In this document: one piece after another, positions 1-10,130 of the stretch
Numbering within the stretch: position 1 is the stretch's first letter
Layout of the letters: the number at the start of each line of letters is the position of its first letter
From: Streptomyces roseifaciens
GTDB lineage: Bacteria; Actinomycetota; Actinomycetes; Streptomycetales; Streptomycetaceae
Reading direction: 5' to 3'
NCBI RefSeq assembly: GCF_001445655.1
Contig: NZ_LNBE01000004.1
Coordinates: 1,364,001-1,428,000 of the forward strand
Length of the DNA: 64,000 nt
Notes under the pieces: generated by a model
Seen by the model: the letters and a program-made list of their open reading frames with translations, nothing else
Databases searched by the model: none
What the model was told of the DNA's origin: nothing
Program-made: the position numbers and the translations under genes

Positions 1-123
<123 letters not shown>

Positions 124-124
<1 letters not shown>

Positions 125-2634
125 TGCGCGCCCCGCTTTCCTGGCTGCGGGAATACGTCGACCTTCCGGCCGGTGAGACCGGTCGCGACGTGCAGGCCAA
201 GCTGATCGCCGCGGGTCTCGAGGTCGAGCGCGTCGAGAGCCTCGGCGCCGGCCTCAAGGGCCCCCTGGTCGTCGGCAAGGTCCTCACGATCGAGGAGCTC
301 GAGGGCTTCCGCAAGCCGATCCGCTTCTGCACCGTCGACGTCGGCACGGCCAACGGCACCGGTGAGCCGCAGGAGATCGTCTGCGGCGCCCGCAACTTCT
401 CCGTCGGCGACAAGGTCGTCGTCGTGCTGCCCGGCGCCGTCCTGCCCGGCGACTTCGCCATCGCCGCCCGCAAGACCTACGGCAGGGTCTCGCACGGCAT
501 GATCTGCTCCGGCGAGGAGCTGGGCATGGGCGACGACGGCACGCACGGCATCATCGTGCTGCCGCAGGAGTACGAGCCCGGCACCGACGCCATCGAGCTG
601 CTCGAGCTCGTCGACGAGGTGCTGGACATCGCGGTCACCCCCGACCGCGGCTACTGCCTGTCGATGCGCGGCATCGCCCGCGAGGCCGCCACCGCCTACG
701 GCCTGCCGCTGCGCGACCCGGCCCTGCTGGACGTGCCCGCGCCCAACTCCCTCGGCTACCCCGTCAAGGTCGCCGACCCGGCCGGCTGCGACCGCTTCAC
801 GGCCCGCACGGTCACCGGTCTCGACCCCGAGGCCCGCTCCCCGATCTGGCTCCAGCGCCGCCTGCAGAAGGCCGGCATGCGCCCGATCTCCCTGGCCGTC
901 GACATCACCAACTACGTGATGCTGGAGCTCGGCCAGCCGCTGCACGCCTACGACCGCTCGCGCCTCGACGGCCCGATCGGCGTCCGGCGTGCCGAGCGCG
1001 GCGAGAAGCTGACCACCCTCGACGGCACCAAGCGCGTCCTGGACCCCGAGGACCTGGTCATCACCGACAACCGCGGCCCGATCGGGCTCGCGGGCGTCAT
1101 GGGCGGCGCCGAGACCGAGATCGGCGACCACGCCGCCGGTTCGGGCACCACCGAGGTCGTCGTCGAGGCGGCGCACTTCGACCCCGTCGCCATCGCCCGC
1201 GCCGTCCGCCGCCACAAGCTGCCCTCCGAGGCGGCCAAGCGCTTCGAGCGCGGCGTCGACCCGCAGGCGGCCTCCGCGGCCGCCCAGCGCACCGTCGACC
1301 TGCTCGTGCTGCTCGCGGGCGGCACCGCCGAGGCCGGCGTGACCGAGTTCGCCGCCCCCAGCGGTCCGCGCACGATCGCCATGCGCGCCGACCACCCGGA
1401 CGGCGTCGCCGGTGTGGAGTACGGCCGGGAGACCGTCGTCCGCCACCTCCAGGAGGTCGGCTGCGACGTCTACGGGCAGGACGAGCTGATCGTCACCGTC
1501 CCGAGCTGGCGCCCGGACCTCACCGACCCGAACGACCTCGCCGAAGAGGTCATCCGGCTCGAGGGCTACGAGAACCTGCCCGCCACCCTGCCGGCGCCCC
1601 CCGCCGGCCGCGGCCTGACCCACCGGCAGCGGCTGCACCGCCGCGTCGGCCGGGCGCTGGCCGGCGCGGGCTACGTCGAGGTGCTCAACTACCCCTTCGT
1701 CGGGGACTGGGCGCTCGACCACCTGGGCCTGGAGGCCGACGACCCGCGCCGCACCACGGTGCGTCTGGTCAACCCGCTCTCCGAGGCCGAGCCGTCGCTG
1801 CGCACCACGATGCTGCCGGGCCTGTTCACGGCCCTGCGCCGCAACGACAGCCGTGGCGAGCACGACCTGGCCCTCTTCGAGACCGGTCTCGTCTTCCTGC
1901 CCACCGGCGAGGAGACCACCCCGGTCCGGCTGCCCGTCGACCGCCGTCCCACCGACGAGGAGATCGCCGGCCTGAACGCCGCGCTGCCCCGGCAGCCGCG
2001 CCGTGCCGCCGTCGTCCTCGCCGGGGCCCGTGAGCTCGACGGCTACTGGGGCAAGGGCCGTCCGGCCGGCTGGGCGGACGCCGTCGAGGCCGGCCGTTCG
2101 GTCGCGCGCGAGGCGGGCGTCGAGCTGATCGTCCGTCAGGACCAGCGGGCGCCGTTCCACCCGGGCCGCTGCGCCGCGTTCTACGCGGTGGTCGACGGCG
2201 CCGAGGTGTTCGCCGGCTCCGCGGGCGAGCTGCACCCGCGCGTCGTGAAGGCCTTCGGCCTGCCGGAGCGCACCTGCGCCATGGAGATCGACCTCGATGT
2301 CCTGCAGCAGGCCGGCGCCGGTGCCGTCGAGGCCCCGCACGTGTCCTCCTTCCCGGTGGCCACGCAGGACGTCGCGCTCGTCGTGGACGCCTCGGTGGCG
2401 GCCGCCGACGTCGAGGCCGCGCTGCGGTCCGGCGCGGGCGAGCTGCTCGAGTCGCTGCGCCTGTTCGACGTCTTCACCGGCGAGCAGATCGGCGCGGGCA
2501 AGAAGTCGCTCGCGTACGCGCTGCGCTTCCGCGCTGCCGACCGCACCCTGACGGCCGAGGAGGCGACCGGCGCGCGCGACGCCGCCGTGGCCGCGGCCGT
2601 CGAGCGCACGGGCGCGGTGCTGCGCGGCGCGTGA
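124..2634 (+). CDS. pheT: Phenylalanyl-tRNA synthetase beta subunit
   Basis: The 836-residue protein has the normal length for bacterial PheT. Domains in order are an EMAP-like tRNA-binding fold (about 40-160), the B3/B4 editing domain (about 210-395), B5 (about 400-480), the catalytic-like core (about 490-700) and the C-terminal anticodon-binding FDX-ACB domain (about 740-834). It binds tRNA-Phe and edits mischarged Tyr-tRNA-Phe as partner of PheS in the cytoplasm. It overlaps the pheS stop by one base and is followed by a strong terminator, so pheST form a closed operon. Confidence 0.97.
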
Positions 2635-2741
2635 CACTGTGTGATGCTGCGTGACCGCCTGCGCGGCGCAAAGCCACGGCTGAAAACAGCTGGAAGCAGC
2701 TGAAGGAAGCCGAGGAGAGCGCAGGCAATTGCGGCCCGAAC

Positions 2742-2775
2742 GAGGGGCGCATCCGGTGAACCGGATGCGCCCCTC
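2742..2775 (+). terminator. Rho-independent-type terminator of pheST
   Basis: A perfect 15-bp stem (2742-2756 pairing with 2761-2775) closes a TGAA tetraloop. It lies about 110 bp after the pheT stop. A short pyrimidine run including TTT follows, as is usual for actinobacterial terminators that lack a long T tract. Confidence 0.85.
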
Positions 2776-2902
2776 TCGCGTTTCCTCACTCAGGAGTGTC
2801 CGAATATCACTCAATAGGGTGGAATTGAAGGCCCGGGTCGTTACTTAGCGCTGATAGCTCGCGAGAATCGAGGGCGTCATTGCTGCTAGGGGGGCCAACG
2901 GC

Positions 2903-3958
2903 ATGATTCGGACAAGGGCGGTGCGCCGGCAGCGGGGGGTGGTGTTCGTTCTCCCCGGGCTGTGGGTACTCGGAGTGGTCGCGTGGGAGCTCGTGAGCCC
3001 CCGCGGCGAGGGCGTGCACCTGCTCGCGATCGTCGCCGTCGCCGCCACGGGATGCGCCGTCACCGGCCGCCGGCGCCGGCTCCTGCGCGAGCTGGAGCGC
3101 GCCCGGGAGGTCGCCGCCACCGCCCAGCGCGTGCTGCTGCGGCCCCTGCCGCCCCGGCTCGACGGGATCAACCTCGCCGGCGGTCACCTGTCGGTCAGCG
3201 AGGGCGCCCTGGTCGGCGGCGATCTGTACGAGGCGCTGGCCACTCCGTACGGCGTGCGCATCGTCATGGGGGACGTCCGCGGCCACGGCCTCACCGCCAT
3301 CGGCACCGTCGCCGCCGTCCTCGGCAGCTTCCGCGAAGCCGCCCACGACGAGCCCGCCCTGGCCGATGTCCTGCGCCGCCTGGACCGCGCCCTGCAGCGC
3401 CATCTGTGCGAGCGCGCCCGCGCCGAGGCCCAGGCCAGGCCCGGGGCGGAGCAGGAGCGCGGGCTGGGCGAGGAGTTCGTGACCGTCCTGCTGCTGGAGA
3501 TCCGCTCCGACGGCCTGGTCACCGCGGTCAACTGCGGCCACCCCTGGCCGTACCGCCTCTCCCGCACCGCCTGCGAGGGCCCCCGCGCCGCCGCGGTGGG
3601 GCGGGGCGATCCGCTGCCGCCGCTCGGGCTCTTCCCGCTGCCGCCCGAGCTGCCCGTCGCCCCCCTGACCCGGCTGCTGCCGGGGGACGCCCTGGTGCTC
3701 CACACGGACGGGGCGGAGGATGCGCGCGATGCGGCCGGGGCCTTCTTCCCGCTCGCGGGCGTCCTCGACGCCGTCGCCGACCGTACGCCCGTCGTCCCCG
3801 CCGCGGTCATCGAGCACGTGCAGTCCGCCCTGCTGCGCCACACCGGCGGCCGGCTCTCCGACGACATCGCGCTGCTGGTGCTGAGCAACGACCGCTGCCG
3901 TGCCCCGGAGCGCGAGCCCCGCCCCTGTCTGGCCCGTTCGGGCCGCCCCCGCCGCTGA
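2903..3958 (+). CDS. SpoIIE-type PP2C serine phosphatase, membrane-anchored
   Basis: The 351-residue protein starts with two hydrophobic segments (about 13-31 and 38-53), a short linker helix, then a complete SpoIIE/PP2C domain. The metal-binding acidic motifs are all present: GGDLYEAL, GDVRGHGL, LHTDGAEDA near the end and SDDIALLVL at the C terminus. Such enzymes dephosphorylate anti-sigma-factor antagonists or other phosphoproteins in Streptomyces. No PAS, GAF or HAMP sensor is visible, so the input signal is unknown. The start ATG follows a purine-rich TAGGGGGG. It stands alone, about 80 bp before the TPR regulator. Confidence 0.85.
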   Translation: MIRTRAVRRQRGVVFVLPGLWVLGVVAWELVSPRGEGVHLLAIVAVAATGCAVTGRRRRLLRELERAREVAATAQRVLLRPLPPRLDGINLAGGHLSVSEGALVGGDLYEALATPYGVRIVMGDVRGHGLTAIGTVAAVLGSFREAAHDEPALADVLRRLDRALQRHLCERARAEAQARPGAEQERGLGEEFVTVLLLEIRSDGLVTAVNCGHPWPYRLSRTACEGPRAAAVGRGDPLPPLGLFPLPPELPVAPLTRLLPGDALVLHTDGAEDARDAAGAFFPLAGVLDAVADRTPVVPAAVIEHVQSALLRHTGGRLSDDIALLVLSNDRCRAPEREPRPCLARSGRPRR

Positions 3959-4038
3959 CGCTCAGCCACGGCCGGTTCACACCCCGTGCGAAGGGATCTC
4001 CATTACGCTGGCCCCACCGAGCGCATGCGGAGGGCAGG

Positions 4039-5376
4039 ATGGAGCCCAACACTCTCCTTGACGCCATCCTCGACGAAGCGGGCATATCCCACGCCGGCCT
4101 GGCCGCCCACGTCAACGCGGCAGGCCGGGCCCGGGGTCTGGCGCTGCGTTACGAACACACGGCCGTCGCCCGCTGGCTGAAGGGCCAGCGGCCGCGCGGC
4201 CAGGTGCCGGATCTGATCTGCGAAGTCCTCGGCGAGCGGCTGCACCGCGCGCTGACCCTGGACGACATCGGCCTCGGCACCCCGGGCAGCCCGCGGCTGC
4301 CCAACACCCCGCTCTCCGGCTTCGTCGAACGGGCCACCGCCCTCTGGCGCTCCGACGAGCAGCAGCGCGAGCACGTCGTCACCGCCCCCGCCGTCACCGG
4401 GACCCCCGCCGTCATCCCGGTCTGGGAGTGGGAGAACCCTCCCGAGGACGCCGACGTCTCCCGGCGCGGCCTCACCCGCGTCTCCATGGACGACATCGAG
4501 ATGCTGCGCGCGGCCCGCACCCACTACGAGCAGATGTACCGCAAGGCGGGCGGGATCGCGACGCGCGCCCGCGTCGTGGGCTTCCTCAACGCCGAGGCCG
4601 CCCCCCTGCTGCGCGGCAGCTACACGGACGAGACGGGCCGTCAGCTGCACCGGGCCACCGGCGGGCTGGTCGCCGTCGCCGGCATCTGCGCCTACGACTC
4701 CGACGCGCACGGCCTGGCCCAGCGCTACTTCCACCAGGCGCTGCGGCTGGCCAAGGCCAGCGGCGACCGCGGTCTCGGCGGCTACGTCATCGCCCTGCTC
4801 GTCAACCAGTCGCTGTTCATGCGCGAGTACCGGCAGGCCGTGGCGTTCGCCGAGTCCGCGCTGCGGGCCGCGGGCACGGAGCTGACCCCGGCCCTCGCGG
4901 CCGATCTCTACGCCATGCAGGCCAAGGCGTACGCGCGGCTCGGCGACGGCGCCGGCGCGCTCGCCTGCATCCGCCGCGCCGAGACCGCCGCCGAGCGCAT
5001 CCGCCGCGGCCAGGAGCCCGCCGAGACCGGCTATGTGCAGCCCGGTCTGGTGAACGTGCAGGTGGCCGAGGCGCTCCTGAGCCTCGGCGACCTCGGACCC
5101 GCCCGTGAGCACGCGGACCGGGCCGTCGACACCCCCGCCCACGACCGGGGACGTGTCCACCGGCTCGCCATGCTCACGCACATCGAGCTGCGTCAAGGAG
5201 ACGCGGACAAGGCGGTGGCCACCGCACGGGAGATGACCGAGCAGGCGAGAGGCATGGAATCGCAGCGCTTACGGGACCGGCTCCGGGCGGTGCGCGAGCA
5301 TCTGATCGAAAGCGGGTGTGCGGCCACTGCCGAGGCCGCCGAGATGATCGACGGGGCGTTGCGCGTGCCCCTGTGA
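4039..5376 (+). CDS. TPR-containing transcriptional regulator of the NsdA-like type
   Basis: This 445-residue protein has an N-terminal XRE-like helix-turn-helix region (about 10-70, including the segment TAVARWLKGQRPRG). An Ala- and Arg-rich helical body with tetratricopeptide-like repeats (about 200-430) follows. The architecture is common in Streptomyces and includes regulators of sporulation and antibiotic production such as NsdA; the exact target here is not evident. The ATG at 4039 was chosen because the conserved N terminus begins there and AGGGCAGG precedes it; the open frame upstream is an overlap shadow of the phosphatase gene. Confidence 0.75.
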   Translation: MEPNTLLDAILDEAGISHAGLAAHVNAAGRARGLALRYEHTAVARWLKGQRPRGQVPDLICEVLGERLHRALTLDDIGLGTPGSPRLPNTPLSGFVERATALWRSDEQQREHVVTAPAVTGTPAVIPVWEWENPPEDADVSRRGLTRVSMDDIEMLRAARTHYEQMYRKAGGIATRARVVGFLNAEAAPLLRGSYTDETGRQLHRATGGLVAVAGICAYDSDAHGLAQRYFHQALRLAKASGDRGLGGYVIALLVNQSLFMREYRQAVAFAESALRAAGTELTPALAADLYAMQAKAYARLGDGAGALACIRRAETAAERIRRGQEPAETGYVQPGLVNVQVAEALLSLGDLGPAREHADRAVDTPAHDRGRVHRLAMLTHIELRQGDADKAVATAREMTEQARGMESQRLRDRLRAVREHLIESGCAATAEAAEMIDGALRVPL

Positions 5377-5422
5377 GGACAGCGCCCGGGGAGGTGGCCA
5401 CCTCGGCGGAAGGTGGCAACAC

Positions 5423-5953
5423 GTGCGTTGGAAGAATCTCAGGGAGCGGACGGTCTATGCGAACCGCTGGTTCCGGGTCAATCTCGCAGACGTTCAACTC
5501 CCCGACGGCCGCCACCTCGACCACTTCCTCATCCGGCTGCGGCCCGTCGCCGTGGCCACGGTGGTCAACGAGGCCAATGAGGTCCTGCTGTTGTGGCGGC
5601 ACCGCTTCATCACCGACAACTGGGGCTGGGAACTGGCCGCCGGCGTCGTCGAGGACGGCGAGGACCTCGCCGGCGCGGCTGCCCGGGAAATGGAGGAGGA
5701 GACCGGGTGGCGGCCCGGCCCGCTGCGGCACCTGATGTCGGTCGAGCCGTCCAACGGCCTCACCGACGCCCGGCACCACATCTACTGGTCGGACGAGGCC
5801 GAGTACATCGGCGACCCGGAGGACGACTTCGAGTCCGACCGGCGCGAGTGGGTGCCGCTGAAGCTGGTGCCCGACATGATCGGCCGCGGCGAGGTGCCGG
5901 CCGCCAACATGGCGGCGGCGCTCCTGCTGCTGCACCACATCCGGCTCGGCTAG
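5423..5953 (+). CDS. NUDIX hydrolase
   Basis: The 176-residue protein contains a full NUDIX box, from GVVEDGEDL to REMEEETGW (about residues 73-95), the magnesium-binding signature of hydrolases acting on nucleoside diphosphates linked to another moiety. The N-terminal part resembles ADP-ribose pyrophosphatase-like members, but the substrate cannot be read from sequence. Start is GTG, preceded by GGAAGGTGG about 5 nt upstream. It lies 46 bp after the TPR regulator on the same strand and could be cotranscribed. Confidence 0.85.
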   Translation: MRWKNLRERTVYANRWFRVNLADVQLPDGRHLDHFLIRLRPVAVATVVNEANEVLLLWRHRFITDNWGWELAAGVVEDGEDLAGAAAREMEEETGWRPGPLRHLMSVEPSNGLTDARHHIYWSDEAEYIGDPEDDFESDRREWVPLKLVPDMIGRGEVPAANMAAALLLLHHIRLG

Positions 5954-5993
5954 CGGCCGGCCCCGCGAGCGGCGGCCGTGGCACGCCCCGCGC

Positions 5994-6245
5994 TCACCGG
6001 CCGGTCGCCTGCCAGACGGCGAGTGCCAGGGCGGCGACACCGGTGAGCGCGGCCAGTGAGGGCAGGGGCCACCTGCCGTGCTCCAGGGCCCTTACCCGGT
6101 CCGCCATCTCGGTGATCTCGCGTTCCGACTGATCGCTGCGCTGGGTGAGGAGGGCGAGGTGGCCGTCGATGCGGACGACGCCGACATCGAGGCTACGACG
6201 GAGCTCCGCGAGCTCAGCCGTTCTGGTGGCCTGCTCGGGATGCAT
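5994..6245 (-). CDS. Small coiled-coil protein with C-terminal membrane anchor
   Basis: The 83-residue protein begins with a charged heptad-like segment (about 5-55, rich in Glu, Arg, Leu and Gln) and ends with one hydrophobic helix (about 61-79) followed by Gly-Arg. This tail-anchored coiled-coil layout is seen in many small phage-derived or housekeeping actinobacterial proteins. No enzymatic motif is present and no function is assigned. The ATG at 6245 is preceded by GGAAAG; an in-frame GTG lies 6 nt upstream. It is convergent with the NUDIX gene. Confidence 0.6.
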   Translation of the reverse strand: MHPEQATRTAELAELRRSLDVGVVRIDGHLALLTQRSDQSEREITEMADRVRALEHGRWPLPSLAALTGVAALALAVWQATGR

Positions 6246-6351
6246 GGTCACTTTCCGTACCCCTTCCGGAATGACTCCTGTGTGTCCGACGAGCCGAGTC
6301 AACCGTGTCGGCGCGCGGAGCGGGAGCGTGTGCGGGGGGTATATGCGAGTC

Positions 6352-6390
6352 ACCGCCGCACACCCCGTGCGAACACGGGTGTGCGGCGGT
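6352..6390 (-). terminator. Terminator downstream of the 3-hydroxybutyryl-CoA dehydrogenase gene
   Basis: A 17-bp GC-rich stem with one bulged C closes a CGAA-type tetraloop. It lies 64 bp past the stop of the minus-strand dehydrogenase and before the coiled-coil gene. Confidence 0.75.
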
Positions 6391-6453
6391 GCCGGATGGT
6401 GACGGTCCGTGACGGGCGCGGGGGCGCTCGGTACGGGTCCGGGCACACGGGGC

Positions 6454-7323
6454 TCAGTACGTGTAGAAGCCCGAGCCGGTCTTGCGGCCGAGGCGGCCCG
6501 CGTCGACCATGCGCTGGAGCAGCGGGGGAGCGGCGTACAGCGGCTCCTTGTACTCCTGGTACATGCTGTCGGCGACCGAGGCGACCGTGTCCAGGCCGAT
6601 CAGGTCGGAGAGCTTGAGCGGGCCCATCGGGTGGGCGCAGCCGAGCTCCATGCCGTTGTCGATGTCCTCGCGGCTGGCGATGCCGGACTCGAACATCCGG
6701 ATGGCCGAGAGCAGGTACGGGATCAGCAGGGCGTTGACGACGAAGCCGGAGCGGTCCTGGGCCCGGATGGCGTGCTTGCCCAGCACGTTGGCGACCAGCG
6801 CGTCGGCGCGCTTGATCGTTTCCTCGCTGGTGGTGAGCGCCGGGATGAGTTCGACGAGCTTCTGCACCGGGGCCGGGTTGAAGAAGTGGATGCCGATGAC
6901 GCGGTCCGGCCGGGAGGTGGCCACGGCCAGCTTCACCAGCGGGATCGAGGAGGTGTTGGAGGCCAGGATCGCGTCGGGGCGGGTGACCACCTGGTCGAGG
7001 ACCTGGAAGATCTCGGACTTGACCTGCTCGTTCTCGACGACGGCCTCGATGACCAGGTCGCGGTCGGCGAACTCGCCGAGGTCCGTGGTGAAGCTCAGCC
7101 GGGCGAGCGTCGCGTCGCGCTCCTCCTCGGAGATCTTGCCGCGCTCGGCGGCCTTGCCGAGGGAGTTGGTCAGGCGGGTGCGGCCGATCTCCAGGGCCTC
7201 CCCGGTGGTCTCGGCGACCATGACGTCCAGGCCGGCCCGGGCACACACCTCCGCGATCCCCGCGCCCATCTGGCCGCAGCCCACCACCCCGACACGCGCT
7301 ACGTCTGCCACAGTGTCCGTCAC
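6454..7323 (-). CDS. 3-hydroxybutyryl-CoA dehydrogenase
   Basis: The 289-residue protein has the N-terminal Rossmann fold of the HCDH family, with the NAD(P)-binding motif GCGQMGAGIAE (about 17-27). The catalytic histidine sits in IGIHFFNPAP (about 146), and the C-terminal helical dimerisation domain carries the GFVVNALLIPY signature. It oxidises or reduces 3-hydroxyacyl-CoA in fatty-acid, butyrate or ethylmalonyl-CoA-type metabolism. Start is GTG; the upstream open frame has no domain. It is a stand-alone gene, divergent from the GH10-like gene. Confidence 0.93.
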   Translation of the reverse strand: MTDTVADVARVGVVGCGQMGAGIAEVCARAGLDVMVAETTGEALEIGRTRLTNSLGKAAERGKISEEERDATLARLSFTTDLGEFADRDLVIEAVVENEQVKSEIFQVLDQVVTRPDAILASNTSSIPLVKLAVATSRPDRVIGIHFFNPAPVQKLVELIPALTTSEETIKRADALVANVLGKHAIRAQDRSGFVVNALLIPYLLSAIRMFESGIASREDIDNGMELGCAHPMGPLKLSDLIGLDTVASVADSMYQEYKEPLYAAPPLLQRMVDAGRLGRKTGSGFYTY

Positions 7324-7491
7324 ATCGTGCCTTTCGCTGTTCTCGGTCGTCCGGCGGGCCGCGTCTCGCCGCGGTGCCCGCCTCGTTCCAGACGTTACTC
7401 CGCGCCGTGCGGTCCCGATGGGGCTGGGGCGGGCATGCTGGCCTCGAACGGTGTGACCGATCCGACGAGACGGCGAAGAGAGGTCCCGCAT

Positions 7492-8769
7492 ATGGGGCGT
7501 ATGACCCGAAGAGGGTTCACCGTGGCCGCCGCAGGGATGATGTCCGCCATGCTGGCGTCCGGCGAGGCGGGAGCGGCCGCGGGCCGGTCGTGGCCCGCTC
7601 CGCGGACGACGGGGGCGGGCGGCCCGGCCGAGCGCCGGCGGAAGCGCGAGTTCCGGGGGATGTGGATCGCCACCGTCGTCAACGTCGACTGGCCGTCCAA
7701 GCCGGGCCTGAGCCCCGACCGGCAGCGCGAGGAGCTGATCACCCTCCTCGACACGGCCGCCGACCGCCGCCTCAACGCGGTCATGCTGCAGATCCGGCCG
7801 ACCGCGGACGCCTTCTGGCCCTCCCCGTTCGAGCCCTGGTCGGAGTACCTGACGGGAACTCAGGGCCGCTATCCGGGCTGGGACCCGCTGGCCTTCGCCG
7901 TGCGCGAGGCCCACCGGCGCAGGATCGAACTGCACGGCTGGTTCAACCCCTACCGCATCGCCAACCACCCCGACCCCGGCCGGCTCGTCGCCACCCACCC
8001 CGCGCGCATCCACCCCGAGTGGGTCGTGCCCTACGGCGGCAAGCTCTACTACAACCCCGGCCTCCCCGAGGTGCGCCGCTTCGTCCAGGACGCCATGCTC
8101 GACGCCGTCTCCCGCTACGACCTGGACGGCGTGCACTTCGACGACTACTTCTACCCGTACCCGGTGGCCGGCCAGCGCTTCGACGACGACACCGCGTACG
8201 CCCGCTACGGCTCCGGCTTCCCGGACCGGGCCGCCTGGCGGCGCGACAACATCGACCTGCTGGTGCGGGAGATGGGGCAGCGCATCAAGCGGCGCAAGCG
8301 GCACGTGCAGTTCGGGATCAGCCCGTTCGCGGTCTGGCGCAACCGCTCCAGCGACCCGCTCGGCTCGGACACCCGCGCGGGCGTGCAGACCTACGACGAC
8401 CTCGGCGCGGACACGCGGAAATGGGTCGTGGAGGAGTGGATCGACTACATCGTGCCCCAGGTGTACTGGCACATCGGCTTCGCCGCCGCGGACTACGCGA
8501 AGCTCGTGCCGTGGTGGGCGGAGACCGTCCGGGACACGGACGTGCAGCTGTACGTCGGCGAGGCGCTGTACCGGGCGGGCGACCCCGCGCAGCCCGCGCC
8601 CTGGCAGGACCCGGCCGAGCTCTCGCGCCACCTCACACTGTGCCGGGAGTACCCGGAGGTGCTCGGGAACGTGTACTTCTCCGCCAAGCAGGTGGTCGCG
8701 GACCCGATAGGGGCGATGGCGCGGGTGGTCAAGGACCACTACCCGGCCCGGGTGCGCCCGCCGCACTGA
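7492..8769 (+). CDS. Tat-exported glycoside hydrolase-like protein (GHL10/YngK family)
   Basis: The 425-residue protein opens with a twin-arginine signal (TRRGFTVAAAG, cleavage near Ala-rich residue 32). The GHL10 domain begins at FRGMWIATVVNVDWPS (about 53). The conserved DGVHFDDYFYP segment (about 211) holds the acidic residues expected in the barrel active site. Family members are secreted enzymes thought to act on cell-wall or extracellular glycans. The ATG at 7492 follows AGAGAGG; a second ATG nine bases later fits equally well. It is monocistronic. Confidence 0.85.
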   Translation: MGRMTRRGFTVAAAGMMSAMLASGEAGAAAGRSWPAPRTTGAGGPAERRRKREFRGMWIATVVNVDWPSKPGLSPDRQREELITLLDTAADRRLNAVMLQIRPTADAFWPSPFEPWSEYLTGTQGRYPGWDPLAFAVREAHRRRIELHGWFNPYRIANHPDPGRLVATHPARIHPEWVVPYGGKLYYNPGLPEVRRFVQDAMLDAVSRYDLDGVHFDDYFYPYPVAGQRFDDDTAYARYGSGFPDRAAWRRDNIDLLVREMGQRIKRRKRHVQFGISPFAVWRNRSSDPLGSDTRAGVQTYDDLGADTRKWVVEEWIDYIVPQVYWHIGFAAADYAKLVPWWAETVRDTDVQLYVGEALYRAGDPAQPAPWQDPAELSRHLTLCREYPEVLGNVYFSAKQVVADPIGAMARVVKDHYPARVRPPH

Positions 8770-8852
8770 CCACGGGCTCCGCCGTGCGGTGTGTGCGGCA
8801 CCGCCGGACCCCGCCGCGGGGGCTGGCCTCGCAGCGGGGTCGAAGGCGTCTG

Positions 8853-9053
8853 CTAACCCTGGCCGGAGGCCCTGCGGTGGTCGACCACCGCGTCGGGGCC
8901 CGGCGACATGATCGTCTCGTGGCCGTTCTCGGCGCGGACCCGGTACGGCGGCGTGCCGTTGGGGCCCAGCACCTCGACGATCTCCACGACGTGATCCTGC
9001 TGGCCGACCGTCCGCCCGTGGACCACCAGGTGGTCACCCTTGCTCGCATGCAT
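8853..9053 (-). CDS. DUF1918 domain protein
   Basis: A 66-residue protein that matches the DUF1918 pattern throughout: a KGDHLVVHG start, a VGQQDHVVEIVEVLGPNG strand-loop, and VRAENGHETIMSPGPDA. The family is predicted to form a small SH3-like beta barrel; its role is unknown. Start ATG lies in a GCATGCAT context. No neighbour suggests a pathway. Confidence 0.8.
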   Translation of the reverse strand: MHASKGDHLVVHGRTVGQQDHVVEIVEVLGPNGTPPYRVRAENGHETIMSPGPDAVVDHRRASGQG

Positions 9054-9175
9054 CGACGGTGCCCCTTCTGTTCGAGTTCCGTTCGAGATTCGAGGTGTGC
9101 TGGGATGCTCCCAAGTCTACGGTGACCGGCGGTATATGGCCCGCCCCTCGGCCAGGTGGAGCAACGCGCGCCCGG

Positions 9176-10129
9176 TCAGCCGCGCGCCCGCTGCGTCACC
9201 CCGATGCACACCAGCACGGCCACGGCGGCCACCGGCGCGGCGGGGGTCAGGTGCTCGCCGAGCAGCAGCACCGACCAGACCAGGGTGAGCAGCGGCTGCG
9301 CCAGCTGCAGCTGGCTGGCCCGGGCGACTCCGATCGCGCTCATGCCGCGGTACCACACCCACATGCCCAGGAACTGCGATCCCGCGGCGAGCCACAGCAG
9401 CCCCGCGACCGTGTGGCCCGTGAGCCGTCCGGGCTCGGCCCACAGCGCCACCGCGGTACCCACGGCCGCCACCGGCAGGCACAGCACCAGCGCCCAGCCG
9501 ATGACCTGCCACCCCGGCATCTCGCGCGCCAGCCGCCCGCCCTCCGCGTAGCCCGCCGCGCAGACGAGCAGCGCGGCGAACAGGTACAGATCACCGGTCG
9601 TGGGGCTGCCGCCGCTCTGCTGCACGGCGAAGACGATCACCACGGCCGCGCCCGTGACGGCCGCGCCCCAGAACGTGCGCGAGTGCCGGGTCCCGTTGCG
9701 TACGGCCGAGTAAGCGGCGGTCGTCAGCGGCAGCAGGCCCACGACGACCGCGGCGTGCGAGGTCGAGGAGGTCTGCAGGGCGAGCGTGGTCAGCAGGGGG
9801 AAGCCGACGACCGTGCCGCCGGCCACCGCGCACAGCGCGGGCCAGTGCCGCCGCGCCGGGACCCGGACGCGCAGCGCCAGCAGGCAGCCGGCGGCGATCA
9901 GGCCCGCCAGCAGCATCCGGCAGGCGGTCACGGACCACGGGCCGAGCCCCTCCAGGGCCCAGGCCGTCGCGGGGAACGTCAGCGAGAAGGCCGCCACGCC
10001 CAGGGCGGCGAGGAGGACGCCGCTTCCCGCACGAGGGGCCGCAGCTCCCGCGGTGTCCGCCGCAGCGGCCCGCCCGGAGCTCTGCACTGCTACCGTCGTC
10101 GGTCCGATAGCGCTATCTTTCACTCTCAT
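9176..10129 (-). CDS. EamA/DMT-family transporter
   Basis: The 317-residue protein has ten predicted hydrophobic helices arranged as two EamA repeats, with the typical LLLGEHLTPA segment near the end. Such permeases usually export amino acids or metabolites. Its start is uncertain: ATG at 10129 overlaps the ATG of the divergent MocR gene, while an in-frame GTG at 10087 would leave room for a promoter. The tight divergent pairing implies control by the MocR protein. Confidence 0.85.
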   Translation of the reverse strand: MRVKDSAIGPTTVAVQSSGRAAAADTAGAAAPRAGSGVLLAALGVAAFSLTFPATAWALEGLGPWSVTACRMLLAGLIAAGCLLALRVRVPARRHWPALCAVAGGTVVGFPLLTTLALQTSSTSHAAVVVGLLPLTTAAYSAVRNGTRHSRTFWGAAVTGAAVVIVFAVQQSGGSPTTGDLYLFAALLVCAAGYAEGGRLAREMPGWQVIGWALVLCLPVAAVGTAVALWAEPGRLTGHTVAGLLWLAAGSQFLGMWVWYRGMSAIGVARASQLQLAQPLLTLVWSVLLLGEHLTPAAPVAAVAVLVCIGVTQRARG

Positions 10130-10130
10130 G
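10106..10130. promoter_or_regulatory. MocR/EamA divergent control region with palindrome and leaderless -10
   Basis: A perfect 12-bp palindrome GATAGCGCTATC occupies 10106-10117. It overlaps TATCTT (10114-10119), which sits 8 nt before the MocR ATG at 10128, the spacing of a leaderless transcript. The ATGs of the two divergent genes overlap by two bases (10127-10129 and 10128-10130). Confidence 0.55.

Noticed and set aside
2962..4038. Long open frame fused upstream of the TPR regulator
   Set aside because: It is read over the phosphatase gene in another frame and is Arg/Pro-rich. The regulator has its own start at 4039 with an upstream purine run.
7324..8766. Minus-strand open frame upstream of the dehydrogenase, opposite the GH10-like gene
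   Set aside because: The GH10-like gene on the other strand has a signal peptide and catalytic motifs. The antisense translation has none.
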